From: an uncultured Prevotellaceae bacterium
GTDB taxonomy: Bacteria; Bacteroidota; Bacteroidia; Bacteroidales; Bacteroidaceae
Length of the DNA: 64,000 nucleotides
Direction: 5' to 3'
Assembly (NCBI GenBank): GCA_902784615.1
Contig: CACZVN010000001.1
Span: 124,001-188,000 of the forward strand
The translations under genes and the position numbers were made by a program. Each line of letters starts with the position of its first letter. Position 1 is the stretch's first letter. The notes beneath the pieces are model-generated. The model did no database searches, was not told the DNA's origin, and saw only the letters and a list, made by a program, of their open reading frames with translations. This document shows, one piece after another, positions 7,426 through 13,587 of this stretch.

Positions 7426-9384
7426 TTATTGCTTCTTGGGTGATTTCAGTTTCTTCAGTTCCTCGTCGCTGAGTACGGTGACACGACGGTTCGAGGGATC
7501 AGTCATCACCTCGTGTACGATCTCCGTCACCTGAGCCTTCAGTTCGTCGATAAACTGCTGGGCGTCGTATTTCTGGTGCTCGATGTCGCGCAGTTTCTTC
7601 TCCCAGATACCCGTCAGTTCACAGCTCTTCAGCAGTTCTTCGCGTATCAGGTCGATGAGTTCGATGCCCGTCGGTGTGGCGATGAGGCGTTTGCGGTCGC
7701 GCTTGATATAGTGACGCTTGAAGAGGGTCTCGATAATCGAGGCGCGCGATGACGGACGCCCGATACCGTTCTCCTTCATGGCGGCTCGCAATGTCTCGTC
7801 CTCTACGAACTTACCAGCCGTCTCCATGGCACGGAGCAGCGAGGCCTCGTTGTAATAGGGCGGGGGTGTGGTCCATTTCTCCGTGAGCGTGGGCTTATGG
7901 TCGCCAGATTCGCCCTTTACGAAGGTAGGCAGCGTACGTTCCTCATCATCCTCTTTCTTCTGCTCATCCTCCTCGGTTTTCGGTTTCTCCAGTCCCAAAA
8001 CGATTCTCCAACCTGGATCAAGGATCTCCTTACCCGTCACCTTGAACTCTACGGTCTCGTTTTCACCCTTTACCTCGCCCAATACCGTTGTCGTCGAGAA
8101 CTTACAGTCGGGCAGGAACACGGCGATGAATCGTCTGGCCACGAGGTCGAACACGTTTCTCTCAGCATCAGTGAGGTTCGTGGGAATCACACCCGTGGGG
8201 ATGATGGCATGGTGATCCGTCACCTTCGAGGTGTCGAACACGCGCTTGGTCTTCTTCAACGGTTTGCCACCAATGGGCTTGATGAGTTCCGCGTAGAACG
8301 GGATACCCCCGAATTTCGTCTGGAACAGCCCGTTCATGATCTGTCCGCACTTGGGATAGATATCGTCTGAGAGGTATTGCGTATCCACACGCGGATAGGT
8401 GGTGTATTTCTTCTCGTAGAGGCTCTGGATGAGGTTGAGCGTCATCTCAGCCGAGTAGGCAAACTTTCGGTTACAATCCACCTGCAGCGAGGTGAGGTCG
8501 TAGAGCATGGGCGGCTGTTCCTTGCCCTCCTTCTTCTCCACCTTCGTTACGGTGAACGGCTTGCCCTCGATGGTCTCAAAGGCCTTCTCACCCTCCTCCT
8601 TCGAGGTGAACTTCCCCTTGAACTCCGTTCGAGGTTGCTCACGCTCGGCAGCCTCCAAACCTGTTTGGGCCTGCTCTCGCTTACTCGCAACCTTGGTGGC
8701 CGTAAAGGTAATGTCGCGATACACCGTCGCCAGCACCCAGTAGGGTTCGGGCTTGAAGTTCTCGATCTCCTTCTGGCGGTTCACGATGAGGGCGAGGGTA
8801 GGGGTCTGTACTCGACCAATGGAGAGCACCTGTCGGTTCTGGCCGTATTTCAGCGTGTAGAGGCGCGTGGCGTTCATGCCTAAGAGCCAGTCGCCGATGG
8901 CGCGCGAGAGACCAGCCAGATAGAGCGGCTGGTAGTCCTGTTGGTCCTTCAGCGTGGCGAAGCCCTCGCGGATGGCTTCGTCTGTCATCGACGAGATCCA
9001 CAGGCGCTTCACGGGACATTTCGCCTGGGCCTTCTGCATCACCCATCGCTGGATGAGTTCACCCTCCTGTCCAGCGTCACCGCAGTTCACGATACCGTCG
9101 GCGGCCTGCATCAGCCGTTCGATGATGGCAAACTGCTTCTTGATGCCGTTGTCTTCGATCAGTTTGATGCCGAAGCGCTGGGGGATCATGGGCAACTGCG
9201 TCAGTGCCCACGGCTTCCAGGCCTGGGTGTAGTCGCCCGGTTCCTTCAGCGTACACAGGTGTCCGAAGGTCCACGTCACCTGATAGCCGTTACCCTCCAT
9301 ATAGCCGTCGTGGGAGGCTGTCGCCCCGATAATACGGGCAATATCCCGTGCCACACTCGGCTTCTCTGCAATACAAACGATCAT
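7426..9384 (-). CDS. topB: DNA topoisomerase III (type IA)
   Basis: The 652-residue enzyme is almost the same length as E. coli TopB. An N-terminal Toprim domain has CIAEKPSVARDIA and the acidic CGDAGQEGEL. SIGRVQTPTLALI follows near residue 190. The active-site tyrosine is Tyr330 in TTYPRVDTQYL. It cuts and passes single strands to decatenate DNA and resolve recombination intermediates. A Lys/Glu-rich linker near 232-262 looks like a species-specific loop. Chromosomal copies also occur inside integrative elements. Here it sits next to a small accessory island, but its base usage resembles the neighbouring core genes. Confidence 0.95.
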   Translation of the reverse strand: MIVCIAEKPSVARDIARIIGATASHDGYMEGNGYQVTWTFGHLCTLKEPGDYTQAWKPWALTQLPMIPQRFGIKLIEDNGIKKQFAIIERLMQAADGIVNCGDAGQEGELIQRWVMQKAQAKCPVKRLWISSMTDEAIREGFATLKDQQDYQPLYLAGLSRAIGDWLLGMNATRLYTLKYGQNRQVLSIGRVQTPTLALIVNRQKEIENFKPEPYWVLATVYRDITFTATKVASKREQAQTGLEAAEREQPRTEFKGKFTSKEEGEKAFETIEGKPFTVTKVEKKEGKEQPPMLYDLTSLQVDCNRKFAYSAEMTLNLIQSLYEKKYTTYPRVDTQYLSDDIYPKCGQIMNGLFQTKFGGIPFYAELIKPIGGKPLKKTKRVFDTSKVTDHHAIIPTGVIPTNLTDAERNVFDLVARRFIAVFLPDCKFSTTTVLGEVKGENETVEFKVTGKEILDPGWRIVLGLEKPKTEEDEQKKEDDEERTLPTFVKGESGDHKPTLTEKWTTPPPYYNEASLLRAMETAGKFVEDETLRAAMKENGIGRPSSRASIIETLFKRHYIKRDRKRLIATPTGIELIDLIREELLKSCELTGIWEKKLRDIEHQKYDAQQFIDELKAQVTEIVHEVMTDPSNRRVTVLSDEELKKLKSPKKQ

Positions 9385-9406
9385 CTCCTTTTTACTATTT
9401 GGGATG

Positions 9407-9414
9407 CAAAGGTA
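9407..9414 (-). promoter_or_regulatory. -7 box (TACCTTTG) for topB
   Basis: An exact TAnnTTTG box on the minus strand lies 22 nt upstream of the topB ATG. No clear TTTG is found at the -33 position. Confidence 0.55.
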
Positions 9415-9478
9415 CGAAACTTTTTCCCAATTTCTTCCATAAATCCCAAAAATCTGACCTTCATCACTAAAAGAAACA

Positions 9479-9503
9479 GTGTCATAGTGTCATAGCGTCA
9501 TAG
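9479..9503 (+). repeat. direct repeat, left boundary of accessory island (TGTCATAG units)
   Basis: The sequence holds three tandem 8-nt units, TGTCATAG, TGTCATAG and CGTCATAG. Its first 20 bases match 10773-10792 at 19 of 20 positions in the same orientation. The two copies bracket the hypothetical, ORF6N and RhuM genes. Confidence 0.6.
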
Positions 9504-9679
9504 ACAACTTTATTTATTTCTTTTCTTCCTCGTCTTCTTATGGCTGAATAAAGCCGATGGGACGTCGTTTGTTCAAGGTGCCAATTTGGCTTCTTGAAAT
9601 TCGCCTCCATGTATCTGGTCATGCCATTATCATCCATGTCATCCTCAGACGCAGGATCAAAGCCAAATTGTATCTCCAT
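9482..9679 (-). CDS. small hypothetical protein in accessory island
   Basis: I do not recognise this 65-residue reading frame. It is polar, with an acidic N-terminal part (ASEDDMDDNGMTRY) and a basic C-terminal part (SAIRRRGRKEINK). It has no signal peptide or membrane segment. It starts 5 nt after the ORF6N-type gene, so it could be the last gene of that operon. Its 3' end runs into the left boundary repeat, so it may be a truncated remnant. Evidence that it is a real gene is its operon position and the intact frame. Confidence 0.45.
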   Translation of the reverse strand: MEIQFGFDPASEDDMDDNGMTRYMEANFKKPNWHLEQTTSHRLYSAIRRRGRKEINKVVYDAMTL

Positions 9680-9684
9680 AGCGA

Positions 9685-10158
9685 TTAATTAATCTTATCC
9701 AATAGTTCCTGACTGGTAATATCACGCATCAGAGTAAATGCAAACCATTTCTTTCCAAGATCCTTGATGCTGGCACCGATATGATATACTTCTTCGTCAA
9801 TCAGCAAAAACCTATCGTGTGCTCGATTAAAGGGCTTTACTTCACTCTTTATGGTGCTATTTTTGCACCTTAAAGAAGCAACTTCTTCTTTTGTTAGTTC
9901 AAACATAAAGTCATCTGGAAAACGCTTGATGTGTGCTCTTACAGACCTTTTCAGATACTTTGTCTCTTCACCATAAAGCATAGCCAAATCGCTGTCTATC
10001 ATAACCTTTTGGCCTCTTATCACATGGATAAGTTCCTCTATGTTTATCTGTTTGAGGTGCAGATTTTGCACCACAAAAGTGTCTTGACTAAGACGTTTTT
10101 CTTTTGCCTTACGCCTTTTCCCAGAATCTAAATCCTTTGAAGTCTCCATGTCCTTCAT
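9685..10158 (-). CDS. ORF6N-domain protein fused to a PLD-like C-terminal segment (internally deleted)
   Basis: Residues about 37-90 match the ORF6N DNA-binding-type domain (IRGQKVMIDSDLAMLYGEET, then RFPDDFMFELTKEE). From about residue 110 the sequence switches to HDRFLLIDEEVYHIGASIKD and GKKWFAFTLM. In full-length relatives of roughly 300 residues, as I recall them, that motif lies near the C-terminus of a phospholipase-D-like half. The middle, including the usual GGRRYLPYAFTEQGVAML block, is missing, while the frame is kept. It may be a functional short regulator or a decayed fusion. The upstream RhuM-like gene begins with a nearly identical MKDxExxK leader. ORF6N proteins are typical of phages and mobile islands. 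Confidence 0.7.
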   Translation of the reverse strand: MKDMETSKDLDSGKRRKAKEKRLSQDTFVVQNLHLKQINIEELIHVIRGQKVMIDSDLAMLYGEETKYLKRSVRAHIKRFPDDFMFELTKEEVASLRCKNSTIKSEVKPFNRAHDRFLLIDEEVYHIGASIKDLGKKWFAFTLMRDITSQELLDKIN

Positions 10159-10175
10159 AATTTAATAATTTAGTG

Positions 10176-10517
10176 TTAAACCCATTGCCTGAACTCAATA
10201 CCTTTTGCAGTATTTACCCTAAAGCCAACAGAAATGATGGTATCTAAATTGTAATAGGTCAGAGTTCTGTTTACCATACGATTACCTTCCTTTTGAACTG
10301 TTCGGATTTTCCGAACTGTTGCAGCCTTCTTTAGTTCACCTTGTTCATATATATTACCAAGGTGTTCACTAATATTGGCTTTACTTGATTGGAAAAGAGT
10401 CACAATTTGTTGTTGGGTCAGCCACACTGTTTCATCCTCTACCCGTACCTCCAGACGAACAGTTTCATCCGGCTGGTACATCACGATCTCACCTTTTGTT
10501 GGTTCAATGTCCTTCAT
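10176..10517 (-). CDS. RhuM-family protein, N-terminal part only
   Basis: The 113-residue product matches the N-terminal third of RhuM-type proteins (virulence_RhuM family, normally over 300 residues). Matching stretches are VWLTQQQIVTLFQSSKANISEHLGNIY and LTYYNLDTIISVGFRVNTAKGIEFRQWV, where full-length members continue into the catalytic-looking remainder. A stop follows WV directly. It therefore looks truncated, probably by the event that placed the ORF6N gene 17 nt downstream. The N-terminal helix-turn-helix-like part could still bind DNA. A good promoter precedes it. Confidence 0.72.
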   Translation of the reverse strand: MKDIEPTKGEIVMYQPDETVRLEVRVEDETVWLTQQQIVTLFQSSKANISEHLGNIYEQGELKKAATVRKIRTVQKEGNRMVNRTLTYYNLDTIISVGFRVNTAKGIEFRQWV

Positions 10518-10551
10518 AATTTCAAATTTAATTAGTTGTACAAATCTGCTG

Positions 10552-10583
10552 CAAAGATAGTGTTTTTCCTCGAAACCACCAAA
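10552..10583 (-). promoter_or_regulatory. promoter of the RhuM-like operon (-7 TATCTTTG, -33 TTTG)
   Basis: The -7 box is at 10552-10559 and TTTG at 10580-10583, separated by exactly 20 bp. The sequence around the -33 site (CGAAACCACCAAA on the plus strand) is identical to that of the tRNA-Pro promoter. Confidence 0.7.
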
Positions 10584-10612
10584 CTTTTTCTGTTATAGTT
10601 AAAATTTTAACG

Positions 10613-10781
10613 CTATTACACTACTTCGCTGCTTCTTTTGGTAAATTGGATTTTAGGGTAAGTGGGGTGAGGGCGTTTCTATATTTTATATATATTATAA
10701 TATATATAAAATTAATAATACTATATATAGAGAGTTTTGAAGATGCGATAGAGCAAATGAAGCAGCGAAGTAGTGTAATAG
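10613..10781. repeat. MITE-like element with 23-bp terminal inverted repeats
   Basis: Perfect 23-bp arms lie at 10613-10635 (CTATTACACTACTTCGCTGC plus TTC) and 10759-10781. They enclose 123 bp of non-coding DNA with a 30-bp perfect AT-only palindrome at 10683-10712. There is no ORF inside. The right arm merges into the TGTCATAG-type direct repeat that closes the island. This and the next entry explain most of the 423-bp gene-free stretch 10518-10940. Confidence 0.65.
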
Positions 10782-10792
10782 TGTCATAGCGT
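10773..10792 (+). repeat. direct repeat, right boundary of accessory island
   Basis: The 20-nt sequence GTGTAATAGTGTCATAGCGT differs from 9479-9498 at one position only and lies in the same orientation, 1.29 kb away. Confidence 0.6.
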
Positions 10793-10835
10793 GAAAGGGT
10801 GCAAAATAGGGGGAGGGGGCTGAGGATTAAGGAGG

Positions 10836-10884
10836 TTACGGCAATCTATGGGATTGCCGTAAGGAATCGAGGGGATTGCCGTAA
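10836..10884. repeat. three copies of GATTGCCGTAA (one inverted, two direct)
   Basis: TTACGGCAATC (10836-10846) and GATTGCCGTAA (10852-10862) form a perfect 11-bp inverted repeat around TATGG. A third copy at 10874-10884 is direct to the second, with a 22-bp period and the shared 13-mer GGGATTGCCGTAA. It lies about 70 bp upstream of the DUF1593 promoter and could be a protein-binding array or the edge of a mobile element. Confidence 0.6.
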
Positions 10885-10955
10885 TCTCGTGATTAGGGGA
10901 AAATTAACATTTCAAACTTTTTCCCATTTCCCCATGTAATTTGCGATTTTTTTAT

Positions 10956-10963
10956 TACTTTTG
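10956..10963 (+). promoter_or_regulatory. -7 box (TACTTTTG) for the DUF1593 gene
   Basis: An exact TAnnTTTG box lies 13 nt before the ATG at 10977 and 25 nt before the ATG at 10989. It lies inside any longer version of the coding frame, so starts further upstream are ruled out. Confidence 0.6.
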
Positions 10964-10988
10964 CAGCATCAACCGAATGAATAACGAC

Positions 10989-12401
10989 ATGAAGAGACTA
11001 TTGACGGCCCTTGTGCTGATAATGCTGGCGGTCCACGGCCTGTGGGCGCAGGAGAGGGTGATCATACTGACAGATGTGGAGAACGAGCCCGACGATAATG
11101 AGTCGCTGGTGAGGCTGATGCTCTATACCAACGAGATCGACGTGCGTGGCATCGTCGCCACCAACTCCACCCACATGCGCGACAGGATAGCGCCAGAGAC
11201 CATCTTCCAGGTGATCGATGCTTACGAGCAGGTGCGTCCCAACCTCTTACTCCATGCCAAGGGCTATCCTGAGGCTGACTATCTGCGAGCCGTCGTGAAG
11301 CGGGGCACGACGGCCTATGGTATGACGGGCGTGGGCAAGGGTCAGGAAAGTGAGGGCTCGCGCTGGATCATCAAGGAACTGGAGCGCAAGGATGAGCGTC
11401 CGCTGTGGGTCTGTGCATGGGGCGGTGTCAACGTGCTGGCGCAGGCCCTCTACGACCTGAAGGCCACGAAGTCAGCCCAAGAGTTGGAACGCCTGTTGGC
11501 GAAGTTGCGCGTCTATACCATCAGCGACCAGGATGATACGGGCATCTGGATCCGTCGTAATTTCCCCACCTTATTCTATATCGTGAGTCCTGGCGGCTAT
11601 GGCAACGGCACGTGGACGGGCATCATGGAGGTGGCAGCGGGAGCCGACAATAAGCGCATCTCGAATGCCTGGCTGGCCGAGCATATCCAGCAGGATCATG
11701 GGCCGCTGGGTGCCTGTTATCCTGATGTGGCCTACGGCATGGAGGGTGACACCCCCTCGTGGCTCAACCTCATCCCCAACGGTCTGAATGCCCCTGAGCA
11801 TCCCAACTGGGGAGGTTGGGGCGGCCGCTACGAACTGTATAAGCCCCGTCGTGAGGACTGCGATCCCAACGGTTTCACGGGTGGTGTACCCATCGAGGAA
11901 GAGCCGCGCGCCATCTGGACGAACGCCATCGACCACTACCGTCCCTTCCTGCCGAAGAGCCACGGCTGTGCCGTCGTGAGGGATACGGCCGAGTATGTCG
12001 GCTATACCACGACCGTCTGGCGCTGGCGCACTCATTTGCAGAACGACTTCGCCGCCCGCATGGACTGGTGCGTGAAACCATACGAGATGGCCAACCACGC
12101 CCCAGAGCCCCGTCTGGCTCATGCCAACGAGTTCACCGTGAAGTCGGGTGAGGTGTTCGTGCTCGATGCCACACCCTCCACCGACCCCGACGGCGACAAC
12201 CTCTCTTATCTCTGGTACTGCTATCCCGAGGCAGGCAGTGGCCGACTGGTGGAGCCCATGGGCGCCCCCAATATCCATCGCGTTAGTGTACGTGCTCCTG
12301 AGGTGTCCAAGCCCGAGGATATCCACTTTATCCTCCAACTTACGGACAAGGGCCATCCCAGCCTCACCCGCTACCAGCGCATCGTCGTACATGTGGAATA
12401 A
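10989..12401 (+). CDS. DUF1593 / nucleoside-hydrolase-like secreted hydrolase
   Basis: The protein begins with a signal peptide (MKRLLTALVLIMLAVHGLWA, cleaved before QERV). The aspartate-rich motif TDVENEPDDNESLVRLML then appears, resembling the metal and ribose site of nucleoside hydrolases. The N-terminal 300 residues fit the DUF1593 domain. The C-terminal 90 residues (VKSGEVFVLDATPSTDPDGDNLSYLW) form a PKD/Ig-like beta domain. Family members are often annotated as cellulose-binding or sugar-related, and the true substrate is unknown. The start at 10989 gives the cleanest signal peptide; 10977 (adding MNND) is possible. It stands alone between repeat-rich DNA and tRNA-Pro. Confidence 0.83.
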   Translation: MKRLLTALVLIMLAVHGLWAQERVIILTDVENEPDDNESLVRLMLYTNEIDVRGIVATNSTHMRDRIAPETIFQVIDAYEQVRPNLLLHAKGYPEADYLRAVVKRGTTAYGMTGVGKGQESEGSRWIIKELERKDERPLWVCAWGGVNVLAQALYDLKATKSAQELERLLAKLRVYTISDQDDTGIWIRRNFPTLFYIVSPGGYGNGTWTGIMEVAAGADNKRISNAWLAEHIQQDHGPLGACYPDVAYGMEGDTPSWLNLIPNGLNAPEHPNWGGWGGRYELYKPRREDCDPNGFTGGVPIEEEPRAIWTNAIDHYRPFLPKSHGCAVVRDTAEYVGYTTTVWRWRTHLQNDFAARMDWCVKPYEMANHAPEPRLAHANEFTVKSGEVFVLDATPSTDPDGDNLSYLWYCYPEAGSGRLVEPMGAPNIHRVSVRAPEVSKPEDIHFILQLTDKGHPSLTRYQRIVVHVE

Positions 12402-12427
12402 TAAAACAGGAGATAGAATAAAAAAAG

Positions 12428-12456
12428 AACTCACTGAGAACCGTCCCCAGTGAGTT
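12428..12456. repeat. single REP-like hairpin, possible terminator
   Basis: Arms AACTCACTG and CAGTGAGTT (9 bp, perfect) flank the loop AGAACCGTCCC and are followed by TTCTTTC. Bases 12429-12448 match one arm of the birA hairpin (27832-27851) at 18 of 20 positions. It sits between the DUF1593 stop and the 3' end of tRNA-Pro and may end transcription from either side. Confidence 0.65.
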
Positions 12457-12464
12457 TCTTTCTG

Positions 12465-12537
12465 TCGGGATTACTGGACTCGAACCAGCGACCTCGCGCC
12501 CCCCAGACGTGTGCGCTACCAACTGCGCTAAATCCCG
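12465..12537 (-). tRNA. tRNA-Pro (anticodon GGG)
   Basis: The 73-nt cloverleaf has acceptor arms CGGGATT and AATCCCG, D stem GCGC/GCGC, anticodon loop CTGGGGG (GGG, reading CCC/CCU) and T arm GCTGG-TTCGAGT-CCAGT. The C1-G72 pair is typical of bacterial tRNA-Pro. The anticodon stem CACGT/GCGCG carries an A-C mismatch at the second pair and a T-G at the last. The CCA end is not encoded. A full -33/-7 promoter lies upstream. Confidence 0.92.
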
Positions 12538-12581
12538 ATCATTTTTGCTTGGCACTGACAGTGTTTTGTCGAATGCGGGTG

Positions 12582-12613
12582 CAAAGGTACGCACTTTTTG
12601 CGAAACCACCAAA
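12582..12613 (-). promoter_or_regulatory. promoter of tRNA-Pro (-7 TACCTTTG, -33 TTTG)
   Basis: The -7 box at 12582-12589 and TTTG at 12610-12613 are separated by 20 bp. The -33 region shares the 13-mer CGAAACCACCAAA with the RhuM promoter. Confidence 0.7.
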
Positions 12614-12684
12614 TTTTCCGCCAACTTTTTTGAAAATATGTGTTATATAATCCTGTTCACAGAGTCCTCTTCTTTGTTCGTCCT

Positions 12685-13371
12685 TTACTCCTCTTCGTCA
12701 TCGCAATGTTCGCCGTCGGCTTCATCTTCTATCTTCTGGCTATGAGAAAACACGGGCTTCATCCCGTCCCATTTGAAGGTGTGTATGATGTGGCCTCTCG
12801 GTCCGAATTCGGTAATAATGAGTTCCTTTCCTTCCTCTGGCAAATCATAGTAGTATTTCGTGTCTTCCGTCGTTCGGAAACCATCAATAATCTGTGGCTC
12901 AGGGGTAAGGGTGTGACGCTTGGTGTCGTAGTTGTAGAAGCATACGAAATGAATGTTTGGGTAGCAGTCGGTCCCGCCAAAGTATATGCCGAGCAGTCGG
13001 TTGCCATTGGAACGCTTCCAGTAACATGCCCTCATGAATTCGTGGCGTTCGGCGTTGCCCCACCAGTTAACCTCTACAAACCCGTTCTTAGGCCTGTTGT
13101 GTACCACAATCTGATCATTGTTGTACGTGTCTCTGCCATCCACCCCTTTCTTCATGGTCCTGACGGCCGCATTGAGCATCCATGTGGGCCATTTCTGATT
13201 GAAGCAGTCAAGCATAGTGACAAGCGAGCCATTGGCTACGTCGCTCAGGGTGCTGTTTTCCCATTCTTTGGCTATTATATTCAGGTCTGTCGAACCGCTG
13301 AACATGTTTTGCCCTGCTGCTCTCGTGCATGTAATGAGTACAATGATTGCCAGTAAAAGAAACTTCTTCAT
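12685..13371 (-). CDS. secreted hypothetical protein
   Basis: The 228-residue protein has a clear signal peptide (MKKFLLLAIIVLITCTRAAG, cut before QNMF) and a soluble remainder rich in aromatic residues. A duplicated WPTWM..AAV and FYNYD..RHTLTPEP pattern hints at a beta-rich fold, and the C-terminus is very acidic (EDEADGEHCDDEEE). I recognise no domain. The start at 13371 gives the best signal peptide; ATG 13377 adds two residues. The frame stays open far upstream, but that extension covers the promoter and the opposite-strand aroA start, so it is not coding. Confidence 0.7.
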   Translation of the reverse strand: MKKFLLLAIIVLITCTRAAGQNMFSGSTDLNIIAKEWENSTLSDVANGSLVTMLDCFNQKWPTWMLNAAVRTMKKGVDGRDTYNNDQIVVHNRPKNGFVEVNWWGNAERHEFMRACYWKRSNGNRLLGIYFGGTDCYPNIHFVCFYNYDTKRHTLTPEPQIIDGFRTTEDTKYYYDLPEEGKELIITEFGPRGHIIHTFKWDGMKPVFSHSQKIEDEADGEHCDDEEE

Positions 13372-13395
13372 AATCATGATGTTTGATGTACGCTG

Positions 13396-13403
13396 CAAAG
13401 ATA
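13396..13403 (-). promoter_or_regulatory. -7 box (TATCTTTG) for the secreted hypothetical protein
   Basis: An exact TAnnTTTG box lies 24 nt upstream of the ATG at 13371. Confidence 0.55.
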
Positions 13404-13530
13404 CGAACAGATTTCTAAACTTCCAAGCATTTCGCACAAAATATTCTATAACAATAACAGGAGATATTTGGAGGAAAACTTGCGCGATTAGTAAAAAAGG
13501 ATTAATTATCATAATTTTGAGGGGGCTTAT

Positions 13531-13561
13531 TTTGTCAATCCGAATATTATGCTTACTTTTG
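13531..13561 (+). promoter_or_regulatory. promoter of aroA and the T9SS genes behind it (-33 TTTG, -7 TACTTTTG)
   Basis: TTTG at 13531-13534 and the -7 box at 13554-13561 are separated by 19 bp, and the ATG follows 26 nt later. No other promoter is obvious before porW or porX, so this may drive aroA through tsaE. Confidence 0.7.
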
Positions 13562-13587
13562 CAACCATAATTGTGTGATGAATATAA

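Noticed and set aside
8954..9495. Long plus-strand frames opposite topB
   Set aside because: Shadows of a GC-biased conserved gene; no family motif, start signal or promoter.
10836..10884. GATTGCCGTAA repeats as a CRISPR array
   Set aside because: Only three 11-bp copies, one inverted, with a 22-bp period and no cas genes in the window.
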